From contig NZ_BCNT01000012.1 of NCBI RefSeq assembly GCF_001544075.1, forward strand, positions 1 to 64,000: a DNA stretch of 64,000 nt, given 5' to 3'. The position numbers and the translations under genes were made by a program. Every line of letters starts with the position of its first letter. Positions within the stretch are counted from its first letter, which is position 1. Under the pieces are notes generated by a model. The model was not told the DNA's origin. It did not search any database and worked only from the letters and a program-made list of their open reading frames with translations. Below are positions 19,093 through 30,851 of the stretch, one piece after another. The DNA is from Comamonas terrae. GTDB lineage: Bacteria; Pseudomonadota; Gammaproteobacteria; Burkholderiales; Burkholderiaceae_C.

Positions 19093-20286
19093 GTGACGCA
19101 ACCCGCAAAGCCTTTGACTTCCACGCAGCCACCCGCGATCGCCATGGTGGCGGGCGAGACCTCGGGCGACCTGCTGGCCTCCCTGCTGCTGGACGGCCTG
19201 CATGCGCGCTGGCCGCAGGCCCGCTCCATGGGCATCGGCGGTGCGCAGATGCAGCAGCGGGGCTTCCAGGCCTGGTGGCAGTCCGAGCGGCTGGCCGTGC
19301 ACGGCTACAGCCTGGAAGTGCTGCAGCGCGTGGCCGAGCTGCTGGGCATCCGCAAGCAGCTGCGCGAGCGGCTGATTGCCCATCCGCCTTCGGTCTTCGT
19401 GGGCGTGGATGCGCCCGACTTCAACCTGGGGCTGGAGGAGAGGCTGCGCGCAGCCGGCATCAAGACCGTGCACTTCGTCTGTCCCTCCATCTGGGCCTGG
19501 CGTGCCAACCGGGTGGAGAAGATCCGGCGTTCGGCCGATCATGTGCTGTGCATCTTCCCGTTCGAGCCCGAGCTGCTGGCCCGGCATGGCATCGATGCGA
19601 CCTACGTGGGCCATCCGCTGGCGCAGGTGATTCCGCTGCATCCGGACCGTGCGGCGGCTCGCCGCCGCCTGGGTCTGGATGAAGATGGGCTGGTGCTGGC
19701 CCTGCTGCCCGGCAGCCGGCGTTCGGAAGTGCGCTATATCGCTTCGGGCTTTTTCAAAGCGGCCGCGCTCGTCCGGAAAGCGCTTCCAGCTATTAAAATA
19801 GTAGTTCCTGCCGTGCCTTCCCTGTACGACGAGGTCTGCCGCATCGCGGCCGAGGCCGGGATGCAGGACCAGGCCTTGATCGTCAAGGGCCAGTCGCACG
19901 ATGTGCTGGCTGCCTGCGACTGCACGCTGATTGCCAGCGGTACCGCCACGCTGGAGGCCGCGCTGTACAAGCGCCCCATGGTGATCAGCTACAGCATGCA
20001 TCCCTGGAGCTGGCGCCTGATGAAGCGCAAGCAGCTCCAGCCCTGGGTGGGCCTGCCCAACATCCTGTGCGGCGATTTCGTCGTGCCCGAGCTGTTGCAG
20101 GACGCTGCCACGCCGCAGGCCCTGGCTGCCGCTGCGCTGCACTGGCTGCGAGCCAGCCAGGATTCTCCTGCCACCATCGAGGCGCTGGTTGAGCGCTTCA
20201 CCGCGCTGCACCACGAACTGCGACGAGATACTGCCGAATTGGCTGCCCATGCGATCGAAAAAATTATTGCCTCCCCCGCTGCTTGA
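19093..20286 (+). CDS. lpxB: lipid-A-disaccharide synthase
   Basis: LpxB joins UDP-2,3-diacylglucosamine and lipid X to make the lipid A disaccharide; it is a peripheral inner-membrane GT-B glycosyltransferase. The 397-residue protein contains [34 protein letters not shown], and [10 protein letters not shown]. The sugar nucleotide site is [11 protein letters not shown]. The start is a GTG at 19093. Codons near 19774-19804 are a copy of the dispersed GCGCTT/AGCTAT repeat and encode [11 protein letters not shown] in frame. The gene end overlaps rnhB by 38 bases. Confidence 0.96.
   Translation: MTQPAKPLTSTQPPAIAMVAGETSGDLLASLLLDGLHARWPQARSMGIGGAQMQQRGFQAWWQSERLAVHGYSLEVLQRVAELLGIRKQLRERLIAHPPSVFVGVDAPDFNLGLEERLRAAGIKTVHFVCPSIWAWRANRVEKIRRSADHVLCIFPFEPELLARHGIDATYVGHPLAQVIPLHPDRAAARRRLGLDEDGLVLALLPGSRRSEVRYIASGFFKAAALVRKALPAIKIVVPAVPSLYDEVCRIAAEAGMQDQALIVKGQSHDVLAACDCTLIASGTATLEAALYKRPMVISYSMHPWSWRLMKRKQLQPWVGLPNILCGDFVVPELLQDAATPQALAAAALHWLRASQDSPATIEALVERFTALHHELRRDTAELAAHAIEKIIASPAA
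19774..19804 (+). repeat. dispersed GCGCTT/AGCTAT repeat inside lpxB
   Basis: CGGAAAGCGCTTCCAGCT (19774-19791) followed by ATTAAAATAGTAG matches the intergenic copy at 4717-4747 with two changes in about 29 positions. Here it is read in frame and gives [11 protein letters not shown], a reasonable beta-strand segment before VPSLYDEV. The same string serving as coding and as intergenic DNA suggests insertion of a mobile short repeat or convergent sequence. Confidence 0.65.
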
Positions 20287-20971
20287 GCAGAATTGCCTGC
20301 CCTGGCATCCGCCCGGGCTGATGGCCGGGGTGGACGAGGCAGGGCGCGGGCCGCTGGCCGGGCCGGTAGTGGCGGCGGCCGTGATTCTGGACGACCTCCA
20401 CCCCGTCGAGGGCCTGAATGACTCCAAGAAGCTCACGGCCAACCGCCGCGAGGTGCTCTACGACGAGATCCGGGCCAAGGCCCTGTGCTTTTGCATTGCC
20501 CAGGCTTCGGTGCAGGAGATCGACGAGCTCAACATCCTCAAGGCCACCTTGCTGGCCATGCGCCGCGCCGTCATGGGGCTGCGCCTGAAACCCGTGCTGG
20601 TGAAGGTGGACGGCAACCAACTGCCGGTGCTGGATGTGCAGGCCGAGGCCATCGTCAAGGGCGATTCGCTGGTGCCGGCCATTTCCGCCGCGTCGATCCT
20701 GGCCAAGGTCACGCGCGACCGCTGGTGCGAGAAGCTCGATGCCCAGTATCCGCAATACGGCTTTGCCGCGCACAAAGGGTACGGCACGGCCGCGCACCTG
20801 GACGCCCTGCGTGTGCATGGCCCCTGCTGCGAGCATCGCCGCTCGTTTGCGCCTGTGGCCAGGGCGCTGGAGGCCGGCTCCATCTGCGCGGGTGAAGCGC
20901 CTTTGCCGCTGGCCTGCGAAAGCGGTGCCTCGCCTGCGCTGGTGATGGCGCAGGCTTCGCTGTATTCCTGA
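20249..20971 (+). CDS. rnhB: ribonuclease HII
   Basis: RNase HII removes the RNA strand of RNA-DNA hybrids and single ribonucleotides in DNA. The 240-residue protein has the first catalytic motif [21 protein letters not shown] (Asp29, Glu30). It continues with LNDSKKL, VKVDGN with a further catalytic Asp, and [21 protein letters not shown]. The ATG at 20249 lies inside the end of lpxB; an internal start near codon 25 would still keep the whole family domain. The order lpxB-rnhB is conserved in proteobacteria. Confidence 0.95.
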   Translation: MRSKKLLPPPLLEQNCLPWHPPGLMAGVDEAGRGPLAGPVVAAAVILDDLHPVEGLNDSKKLTANRREVLYDEIRAKALCFCIAQASVQEIDELNILKATLLAMRRAVMGLRLKPVLVKVDGNQLPVLDVQAEAIVKGDSLVPAISAASILAKVTRDRWCEKLDAQYPQYGFAAHKGYGTAAHLDALRVHGPCCEHRRSFAPVARALEAGSICAGEAPLPLACESGASPALVMAQASLYS

Positions 20972-21024
20972 ATGCGCCGGCGCCCGCCCCGGGCCGCTTG
21001 CACCATATTGCCAAAGAGGTCGTC

Positions 21025-21816
21025 ATGGGTTCTGCCCCTCAGCTCACCGTCATCCAGTCACGCGACAACAGCTTTGTCAAGGAGCTGCGCCGCCTGTCGC
21101 AGGACAGCACGGCCTACCGCAAGCAGGGCCGCATCTGGCTGGAGGGCGACCATCTGTGCCGTGCCGCCCTGGCGCGTGGCCTCAAGCCTGCCGTGGCCGT
21201 ATTTTCAGAGTCTTTCTGGCCTCAGGCGCCCGTGCAGTGGGCGCAGGCAGCTAGCAAAGTCGTAGTGCTGGCCGATGCTTTGTTTGCCGATATCAGCGGC
21301 CTGGAGTCGCCGGCCCGCATGGGCTACCTGATGGACTGGGATGCCGGCCGGCAGGTATCTTCGGGCCTGCCCACCGTGGTGCTGGACCGCGTGCAGGATG
21401 CCGGCAACGTGGGCTCCATATTGCGCAGCGCCGCGGCATTCGGCTTTACCCAGGTCGTGGCGCTCAAGGGCACGGCGGCCCTGTGGAGCCAGAAAGTGCT
21501 GCGCGCCGGCATGGGAGCCCATTTCGGCCTGCATCTGGTGGAAGCCGCTGCGGTGGACGACGTGCAGCTTCTCCAGGTGCCGCTGATCGTGACCAGTTCC
21601 CACCAGGGCGATTTGATCCATGAAGCCCGCCTGCCTTGGCCCTGCGCCTGGGCCATGGGCCATGAAGGGCAGGGGGTGAGCCCCGCGCTCATGGAAATGG
21701 CCAGCCACCACATCCGCATCGCACAACCCGGCGGCGAGGAGTCGCTCAACGTCGCGGCCGCCGCCGCCATCTGCCTGCATGCGAGCAGCGTGAGTGCCTT
21801 GGTGCGTCAAGGGTAA
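21025..21816 (+). CDS. SpoU/TrmH-family RNA 2'-O-methyltransferase
   Basis: The protein resembles SPOUT-fold methyltransferases such as RlmB or TrmH, which methylate a ribose 2'-OH with S-adenosylmethionine. The 263-residue product has an N-terminal substrate-binding part. The knot motifs are VVLDRVQDAGNVGSILRSAAAFG (motif 1 Asn and Arg), WAMGHEGQGVS (motif 2), and IAQPGGEESLNVAAAAAICLHA (motif 3). The ATG at 21025 follows GAGG; an upstream TTG has no ribosome site. The RNA target is not evident. The segment near 21246 (GCAGCTAGCAAAGTCGTAG) resembles a decayed dispersed repeat. Confidence 0.9.
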   Translation: MGSAPQLTVIQSRDNSFVKELRRLSQDSTAYRKQGRIWLEGDHLCRAALARGLKPAVAVFSESFWPQAPVQWAQAASKVVVLADALFADISGLESPARMGYLMDWDAGRQVSSGLPTVVLDRVQDAGNVGSILRSAAAFGFTQVVALKGTAALWSQKVLRAGMGAHFGLHLVEAAAVDDVQLLQVPLIVTSSHQGDLIHEARLPWPCAWAMGHEGQGVSPALMEMASHHIRIAQPGGEESLNVAAAAAICLHASSVSALVRQG

Positions 21817-21830
21817 TCCCGCAGCAAGTC

Positions 21831-21860
21831 ATGGGGCTGAGGCTGTCCGAGCTTATAATG
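21831..21860 (+). promoter_or_regulatory. carA promoter candidate
   Basis: TATAAT at 21854-21859 is a perfect -10 hexamer; the -35 region is poor. It lies 133 bases before the carA start and is the only good promoter-like element in the gap between the methyltransferase and carA. A GC hairpin CCCCG-CGCACGTGC-CGGGG follows at 21931-21949 in the presumed leader. I recognise no pyrimidine- or arginine-responsive operator. Confidence 0.5.
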
Positions 21861-21991
21861 GGCGGCTTTCAAGCATTCCTTCATACGCCTAGCGAAGCCT
21901 CCTCGCCATCCCCTGCAGACAACTTTTTGTCCCCGCGCACGTGCCGGGGGCTGCGTTGGGCGTAACCGTAATTAAAAAACCGGAGAACCCA

Positions 21992-23156
21992 GTGCTTTTG
22001 TCTCTCAAGGGAAGTTTCCCATCCGCCATCCTGGCGCTCGCAGACGGCACGGTCTTTATTGGCAACTCGATTGGTGCGCAAGGCACCACCGTCGGTGAAG
22101 TCGTTTTCAACACTTCGCTGACCGGCTACCAGGAAATCCTCACCGACCCCAGCTATTGCCAGCAGATCGTGACGCTCACGTATCCGCACATCGGCAACTA
22201 TGGCGTCAATCCCGAGGACGTCGAGGCTGACAAGATCCATGCCGCAGGTCTCATCATCAAGAACCTGCCCTTGCTGGCCAGCAACTTCCGCAGCACCGCT
22301 ACGCTGTCCGAATACCTGACGCAGGGCAACACGGTCGCCATCGCCAATATCGACACCCGCAAGCTCACCCGCCTGCTGCGCGACAAGGGTGCCCAGAACG
22401 GCGCCATCCTGGGCCTGGCGGCCGGCGAGGAAGTCACCGAGGCACGCATTGCCCAGGCCGTTGCCGCAGCCAAGGCTGCTCCCGACATGAAGGGCATGGA
22501 CCTGGCCAAGGTCGTGACCACGGCCACGCCCTACGAGTGGACCGAGTCCGAGTGGAAGCTGGGCGAAGGCTATGGCAAGCTCCAGGCGCCCCGATTCAAG
22601 GTCGTGGCCTATGACTTCGGCGTGAAGAAGAACATCCTGCGCATGCTGGCCGAGCGCGGCTGCCACGTGACCGTGGTGCCGGCCCAGACGCCTGCCAAGG
22701 ACGTGCTGGCCATGAATCCCGATGGCGTCTTCCTGTCCAACGGCCCTGGCGATCCGGAGCCCTGCGACTACGCCATCGAGGCGGCCCAGGCCTTCATGGC
22801 CTCCGGCAAGCCCCTGTTCGGCATCTGCCTGGGCCACCAGATCATGGCCCTGGCCTCGGGCGCCAAGACCTTCAAGATGCAAAACAGCCACCACGGCGCC
22901 AACCACCCGGTCAAGGACCTGGACAACGGCCGCGTGAGCATCACCAGCCAGAACCACGGCTTTGCCGTGGACCTAGAGACGCTGCCCGCCAATGCCCGTG
23001 CCACGCACATCAGCCTGTTCGACGGCACGCTGCAGGGCATGGAGCGCACCGATGCGCCTGCGTTCTGCTTCCAGGGCCACCCCGAGGCATCGCCCGGCCC
23101 GCACGATATCGGCTATCTGTTCGACCGCTTCACAGCGCTGATGGAGAAACACAAAA

Positions 23157-23164
<8 letters not shown>
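21992..23164 (+). CDS. carA: carbamoyl-phosphate synthase small subunit
   Basis: CarA hydrolyses glutamine and passes ammonia to CarB for carbamoyl phosphate, used in arginine and pyrimidine synthesis. The 390-residue protein starts at a GTG (21992) preceded by CGGAGAACCC and runs [19 protein letters not shown]. The N-terminal CPSase domain has [21 protein letters not shown]. The class I amidotransferase part has [11 protein letters not shown] and the nucleophile cysteine in [22 protein letters not shown] supplies the His-Glu pair. It overlaps carB by eight bases. Confidence 0.97.
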
Positions 23165-26399
<3,235 letters not shown>

Positions 26400-26456
26400 C
26401 ACACGCAGCCTGTCTGCCCGGGGACAGCCCCGGGCGGCGACCGGGTTTTACCGGAT

Positions 26457-26482
26457 TTGTGCCGCGGCAAACGCGGCATAAT
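26457..26482 (+). promoter_or_regulatory. greA promoter candidate
   Basis: CATAAT at 26477-26482 is a plausible -10, with TTGTGC at 26457-26462 as a -35 at a short spacing of 14. Transcription would begin about ten bases before the leader hairpin at 26500. The short spacing keeps confidence low. Confidence 0.35.
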
Positions 26483-26499
26483 GAACGCAAATGAACTTC

Positions 26500-26534
26500 A
26501 ACCGCCGCGCGGCAACGTGCGGCGGTTTGCTTTT
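26500..26534 (+). terminator. terminator-like hairpin in the carB-greA gap (greA leader)
   Basis: AACCGCCGC (26500-26508) pairs perfectly with GCGGCGGTT (26519-26527) and is followed by TGCTTTT. It may end carAB, or act as an attenuator if the promoter at 26457-26482 is real. In E. coli the greA leader produces short terminated RNAs (GraL), so the second reading has a precedent. Confidence 0.55.
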
Positions 26535-26622
26535 GGGGCGCAGGCCCCTTCTCGGCTTTGTCCGGGAGCCTGCGCCGGGTGCCGCGCATGGCGCGGCGTT
26601 TGCTGAATATGGAGACTTGACT

Positions 26623-27099
26623 ATGGCCACCATCCCAATCACCAAGCGTGGAGCAGAGAAGCTCAAGGTTGAACTGCAGCGCCTCAAGACCGTGGAGCGC
26701 CCGGCCGTGATCCAGGCCATCGCCGAAGCCCGTGCGCAGGGCGATCTGAGCGAAAACGCCGAGTACGAATCCGCCAAGGAACACCAGGGCTTTGTGGAAG
26801 GCCGCATCGCCGAGATCGAAGGCAAGCTGTCGGCCGCGCAGATCATCGATCCCTCGGATCTGGATGCCGGCGGCCGCGTGGTGTTCGGCGCCACCGTGGA
26901 CCTGGAAGACGAGGACAGCGGCGCCGCCGTGACCTACCAGATCGTGGGCGAGGACGAAGCCGACCTCAAGCAGGGCCTGATCAACATCTCCAGCCCGATT
27001 GCCCGCGCGCTGATCGGCAAGGAAGAGGGCGACACGGCCGTGGTTCAGGCCCCGGGCGGCGAGCGCCGCTATGAAGTGGTGGGCGTGCGCTACATCTGA
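26623..27099 (+). CDS. greA: transcription elongation factor GreA
   Basis: GreA enters the secondary channel of RNA polymerase and stimulates cleavage of backtracked RNA. The 158-residue protein has the N-terminal coiled coil ([18 protein letters not shown]) with the acidic tip [13 protein letters not shown] that carries the two catalytic acids. A C-terminal FKBP-like domain ends in [28 protein letters not shown] precedes the ATG at 26623; the frame upstream is leader. Confidence 0.97.
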   Translation: MATIPITKRGAEKLKVELQRLKTVERPAVIQAIAEARAQGDLSENAEYESAKEHQGFVEGRIAEIEGKLSAAQIIDPSDLDAGGRVVFGATVDLEDEDSGAAVTYQIVGEDEADLKQGLINISSPIARALIGKEEGDTAVVQAPGGERRYEVVGVRYI

Positions 27100-27196
27100 G
27101 CGTCCCCGGGTCGCCTGCTTTGCGTAAGCGGCGACGGTTTTGGCCAGCCGCCAGGTGCCGCGCCGCGGCCCTGGCGGGGTTTGCGGATGGATCAGC

Positions 27197-27616
27197 ATGT
27201 TCGATCGCCTGCCTTTCTTTTTTGCCGCACTGTGGTGGGGCAGCCTGTCGGCCATAGGCTTTGTGGCCGTTCCCTTGCTGTTCGTCCATCTGCCCACGCC
27301 GGCCATGGCCGGCTATATGGCAGCCCGGCTGTTTGCGGCGCAGACCTGGATTTCCATAGCGTGCTGCGCGCTTCTACTGGTGTTTTCCAAGCAGAAGAAG
27401 GCTGAAAAGATGCGGGAATGGGCGCAAGCTGCTATCGGTTTTGTGATCGCCGGCCTGCTGCTGGCGCTGCTGGTGCAGTATGGCGTCTCGCCCAGGATCG
27501 TGGCGCGCGAGAACCTCAGGCTGTGGCACGGCGTGGGCACGGCCATGTATGCGCTGCAATGGATCTGCGCTGCGCTCGTGCTGTGGCGCCTTGCCGCAAG
27601 CCGCAAACCGGCTTGA
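27197..27616 (+). CDS. DUF4149-like small membrane protein
   Basis: The 139-residue protein is hydrophobic with four probable membrane helices (about residues 4-25, 42-60, 72-92 and 112-130) joined by short charged loops. It resembles the DUF4149 family of betaproteobacteria, commonly found near greA and yhbY; the function is unknown. The ATG at 27197 is chosen because the first helix follows at once. The segment at 27424 (AAGCTGCTATC) loosely resembles the dispersed repeat. A gap of 46 bases leads to kdoO. Confidence 0.75.
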   Translation: MFDRLPFFFAALWWGSLSAIGFVAVPLLFVHLPTPAMAGYMAARLFAAQTWISIACCALLLVFSKQKKAEKMREWAQAAIGFVIAGLLLALLVQYGVSPRIVARENLRLWHGVGTAMYALQWICAALVLWRLAASRKPA

Positions 27617-27662
27617 TCCAGGCCAAGCCCGGCGTCAAGGCGGAGAGTAAACTGCCGAAGCC

Positions 27663-28532
27663 ATGGAATCTCAAATCGTAAAAATCGACGCCACCGACTG
27701 GCGCCAGACTTCGGGCCGCCCCGAGTGGACGGCCGCCGTGGAAGCGGGCAAGGTCCTGTATTTCCCGCAGCTTGCGTTCCAGCTCTCCGAGCAGGAAAAA
27801 AGCCTGCTGCGCCCCGACATACGCGACCCCAAGACGCGCAACATCAGCCTGAATGTCGACGGCAGCATCAAGGGCGTGGCGGGCGACGAGGCCACGCGCC
27901 AGCAGGTGGCCGCCATGGTGGGACGCTTTCGCGAGCAGGCCACGGCGCTGATCGCGGGCCTGTTTCCGCAGTACATGCCGGTGGTGCGCATGGCGCCGAC
28001 CAGCTACCGGCCCTCGCAGGTGGAAACCCGGGCCCAGTCCTGGCGCGCCGACGACAAGCGCATGCATGTGGATGCCTTCCCTTCGCGGCCCAATTACGGC
28101 GAGCGCATCCTGCGCGTGTTCACCAATGTGAACCCCGACGGCCAGCCGCGCGTGTGGCGCGTGGGCGAGCCCTTCGAGGATGTGGCCAGGAAATTCCTGC
28201 CGCGTGCCAAGCCCTATGTGCGCTGGCAGGCCAAGGCGCTGCAGATGCTGCATGTGACCAAGTCCTTGCGCAGCGAATACGATCACCTCATGCTGCAGCT
28301 GCACGACGGCATGAAGGGCGATCCGGACTACCAGAAGAATGCGCCGCAGGAGACCGTGCCGTTTGCCGCGGGCTCCACCTGGGTATGCTTTTCCGACCAG
28401 GCCGTGCATGCGGTGATGGCCGGCCAGTACATGCTGGAGCAGACCCTGTTCCTGCCCCCCGGTAGCGAGTACGACACGGCGGCCAGCCCGCTGGCCATAC
28501 TCACGCGCCTCAAGGGCCATCCCCTGGTCTGA
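27663..28532 (+). CDS. kdoO: Kdo 3-hydroxylase homologue (Fe(II)/2-oxoglutarate dioxygenase)
   Basis: The 289-residue protein matches the Kdo hydroxylase family described in Burkholderia and Yersinia. Those enzymes convert the outer Kdo of Kdo2-lipid A to the 3-hydroxy sugar Ko. The iron ligands are visible as HVD (His135, Asp137) in KRMHVDAFPSRPNYG and a distal histidine near 249 in SDQAVHAVMAGQY. The protein has no signal peptide, in keeping with inner-leaflet lipid A as substrate. It lies about 7.4 kb from the end of the lpx cluster. It ends in a strong bidirectional terminator shared with a convergent glycosyltransferase. The assignment rests on recognised family sequence. Confidence 0.85.
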   Translation: MESQIVKIDATDWRQTSGRPEWTAAVEAGKVLYFPQLAFQLSEQEKSLLRPDIRDPKTRNISLNVDGSIKGVAGDEATRQQVAAMVGRFREQATALIAGLFPQYMPVVRMAPTSYRPSQVETRAQSWRADDKRMHVDAFPSRPNYGERILRVFTNVNPDGQPRVWRVGEPFEDVARKFLPRAKPYVRWQAKALQMLHVTKSLRSEYDHLMLQLHDGMKGDPDYQKNAPQETVPFAAGSTWVCFSDQAVHAVMAGQYMLEQTLFLPPGSEYDTAASPLAILTRLKGHPLV

Positions 28533-28548
28533 AATCCGGTCCGGAAAA

Positions 28549-28583
28549 CAAAAGGCGTTGAACCTTGCGGTCAACGCCTTTTG
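28549..28583. terminator. bidirectional terminator between kdoO and the glycosyltransferase gene
   Basis: CAAAAGGCGTTGA (28549-28561) and TCAACGCCTTTTG (28571-28583) form a perfect 13-bp stem with a nine-base loop. A and T runs on the two arms let it work on both strands, which suits the convergent gene pair. Confidence 0.85.
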
Positions 28584-28599
28584 TTTGCGAAGAGAGGGA

Positions 28600-29367
28600 T
28601 CAACCCCAGGCCCTGGCAATCCAGCGGGCCGGCTCGATGTGGCGAAAGCGCCTGTTGCGCCGGCCGGCCAGGGCGTCGGGCGGATTGACCTCGCCATGGA
28701 AGATCACGATGCGTGCATCCCGGGGCGGCAGGGGCTCCTTCCAGTAATTGGTCGGCCAGGCGGGAATGCAGTAGTACTTGAAGCTAGGGCACCAGGCCGC
28801 AGGCCAGTAGGACAGCTTGCCCTGCTTGTGCAGAAAGTGCGACAGGTATTCCTGCTCGTTGCGGTACCGGGCGCGCAGGGCGTCGGTATTCGCGCGAAAG
28901 TGCTCCAGCACATCCGCATGCGCCCCCAGCTGGAAGCGGTAGACCGAGGAGTTGCCGACGATGCGCTCGCCAAAACGCCAGAAGCGCGGGTAGTCGTGGA
29001 TGATGAGGAATTCGCCGTTCTGGGTGAAGAACTCGTCCAGGCCGCCGACGATGACCACGTCCAGATCCAGGAACAGCGCCACGCCCTTGAGGCCGTACAG
29101 GTCGGCCTCGAAGGTGGTCAGCTTCTTCCAGGCGCCGTCGCGCTGGCCGGGCGCCAGGTGGATGTTCAGATCCGGAATGGGAAAGCACTCGACTTCCTCG
29201 CGAATCCCTTCAGTGTTGTCGGTCAGGCAGACAAAGCGAAAATCTCCGCTGAGATGGCGGCGCACCATGGCGTAGAGCCGGTTGACATACTCCGGGCCGT
29301 ATTTGGTGCCCCATTTCATGCAAAGAATGTGGCGTTGCTGGTTGGGCAGCGGTGTGGTCTGGACCAT
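28600..29367 (-). CDS. glycosyltransferase, GT-A fold candidate
   Basis: The 255-residue protein has a GT-A-like layout: a nucleotide-sugar region at the start (HILCMKWGTKYGPEYVNRLY) and VALFLDLDVVIVGGLD with a DXD-type DLD at residues 101-103. IIHDYPRFWR and a C-terminal IVIFHGEVNPPD follow; the histidine and acid there could be metal or sugar ligands. It has no membrane segment. Donor and acceptor are unknown; the neighbour kdoO makes a role in lipopolysaccharide core possible, but this is inference. It starts at the ATG at 29367 and is convergent with kdoO. Confidence 0.75.
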   Translation of the reverse strand: MVQTTPLPNQQRHILCMKWGTKYGPEYVNRLYAMVRRHLSGDFRFVCLTDNTEGIREEVECFPIPDLNIHLAPGQRDGAWKKLTTFEADLYGLKGVALFLDLDVVIVGGLDEFFTQNGEFLIIHDYPRFWRFGERIVGNSSVYRFQLGAHADVLEHFRANTDALRARYRNEQEYLSHFLHKQGKLSYWPAAWCPSFKYYCIPAWPTNYWKEPLPPRDARIVIFHGEVNPPDALAGRRNRRFRHIEPARWIARAWG

Positions 29368-29435
29368 GGACGGGCGGTTTCAGCGGAAAGTGGAAGGGCG
29401 CGGACGACTGCGGAGCGGCAGGTAGTAGCCTGGCA

Positions 29436-29906
29436 TCAGCCCAGGCGGCCTTTTTTGACGGACTTCTGCTTGGGCTTGGCGCGCTTGATCTGGCCGCCGG
29501 CGGTCAGGCGCTGGTTGCCAAGCACGCGCAGCTGCTTGACCTCGGGCTTTTGCCCGGCACGGCCGAACTTGAGCACCTTGACGTCGCGCGGACCGGGCTT
29601 GCGGTCCTCGTCGTGGACCTTTTCCTTCTCGGGAATGGGGCGCCACAGCACGAGCAGCTTGCCGATATGCTGGATGGGCGCCGCGTTGAGCGCGTCGCAC
29701 AGCTGCTGGTACATCTGGTCGCGGGCGGCGCGATCGTCGTTGAAGACGCGCACCTTGATCAGGCCGTGCGCGTTCAGGGCAGCGTCCACTTCCTTCTGGA
29801 CAGCGGCCGTCAGGCCATCACCGCCGATCAGGACGACGGGGTCCAGATGGTGGGCTTCGGCGCGGTGTTCCCGGCGCTCTGCGGGAGTTAATTGAATTTG
29901 GGGCAT
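29436..29906 (-). CDS. yhbY: YhbY-like CRS1-YhbY (CRM) domain RNA-binding protein
   Basis: YhbY proteins bind pre-50S ribosomal particles. The 156-residue product begins [25 protein letters not shown], followed by [28 protein letters not shown], the family core with the GxxG-like loop. About 60 residues beyond the usual end form a basic tail rich in K, R, P and Q. The ATG at 29906 is chosen because the core begins there. It is divergent from rlmE with 31 bases between starts; both products act on the large subunit. Confidence 0.9.
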   Translation of the reverse strand: MPQIQLTPAERREHRAEAHHLDPVVLIGGDGLTAAVQKEVDAALNAHGLIKVRVFNDDRAARDQMYQQLCDALNAAPIQHIGKLLVLWRPIPEKEKVHDEDRKPGPRDVKVLKFGRAGQKPEVKQLRVLGNQRLTAGGQIKRAKPKQKSVKKGRLG

Positions 29907-29937
29907 GCCCGTATTATCGAGGCTGAGAGAATCCAGC

Positions 29938-30600
29938 ATGAAAACGAAAACCAAAAGTAAGAAGGTCAATAAGAATTGGCTGCACGATCACATCAATGAT
30001 CCGTACGTCAAGGCGGCCCAGAAGGACGGCTATCGCGCGCGAGCGGCCTACAAGCTCAAGGAGATCGACGAGCAGCTCAGGCTCATCCAGCCCGGCCACA
30101 CGGTGGTGGACCTGGGCTGCGCGCCCGGCGCCTGGAGCCAGTATGTGCGCCGGCGCCTCTCGCCCGGCGGCGCGGCGGTGGGCCAGCTCAACGGCCGCAT
30201 CATTTCGCTGGATCTGCTGCCCATGGAGCCCATCGAAGGCGTGCACTATATCCAGGGCGACTTCCGGGAGGAGTCCGTGCTGACCCAGCTCGAGCAGGCC
30301 ATGAACGGAGGAAAGGCCGATGTGGTGATCTCCGACATGGCGCCCAACCTGTCGGGCAATGCCTCCACCGACGCCGCGCGCGTGGCCCTGCTGATCGAGA
30401 TGGCCGTGGACTTCGCGCAGCACAACATGAAGCCCGATGGGGCGCTCGTGGTCAAGCTGTTCCATGGCAGCGGCTACAACGAACTGGTCGACCTGTTCAA
30501 GCAGACCTTCAAGGTGGTCAAGCCGATCAAGCCCAAGGCGTCGCGCGACAAGTCCGCAGAAACCTTTCTGGTGGGAATGGGGCTGAAGTCGGCGGCATGA
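29938..30600 (+). CDS. rlmE: 23S rRNA (uridine-2'-O)-methyltransferase RlmE (FtsJ/RrmJ)
   Basis: RlmE methylates the 2'-OH of U2552 in the 50S A loop. The 220-residue protein has the first catalytic Lys in [15 protein letters not shown] and the SAM motif [15 protein letters not shown]. The catalytic Asp is in [11 protein letters not shown] and the second Lys in [12 protein letters not shown], completing the K-D-K-E set with a C-terminal Glu in [10 protein letters not shown] lysine-rich N-terminus ([13 protein letters not shown]) precedes the domain. The pairing with ftsH downstream is conserved, although 250 bases separate them here. Confidence 0.96.
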   Translation: MKTKTKSKKVNKNWLHDHINDPYVKAAQKDGYRARAAYKLKEIDEQLRLIQPGHTVVDLGCAPGAWSQYVRRRLSPGGAAVGQLNGRIISLDLLPMEPIEGVHYIQGDFREESVLTQLEQAMNGGKADVVISDMAPNLSGNASTDAARVALLIEMAVDFAQHNMKPDGALVVKLFHGSGYNELVDLFKQTFKVVKPIKPKASRDKSAETFLVGMGLKSAA

Positions 30601-30851
30601 ATGCCCTCAGCCTGCCTGCAAAAGGCGAGCAGGACACCGGGCCTTGGCTGCGCCGGCCGATGGCCTGTCCGGAGCATGAAATCCATGCCGGGCGCGGGCT
30701 GGCCGGCAAAAACGCGGCAAGACCGCATTCCGTCTATGGCCGCTATAGGGGGAAATAAGCCGCCAACTGGCTTGAAACACCTAAAATGGGCCGTAAATAA
30801 GTCTCGAAGCCCTCTTCGGGCCTTTTCATCTGCATTCCATTGGAGCCCCGC

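Noticed and set aside
30770-30800. CTTGAAA before ftsH as a heat-shock (sigma-32) promoter
   Set aside because: The -35-like word is present but no CCCCAT-type -10 follows at the right distance.
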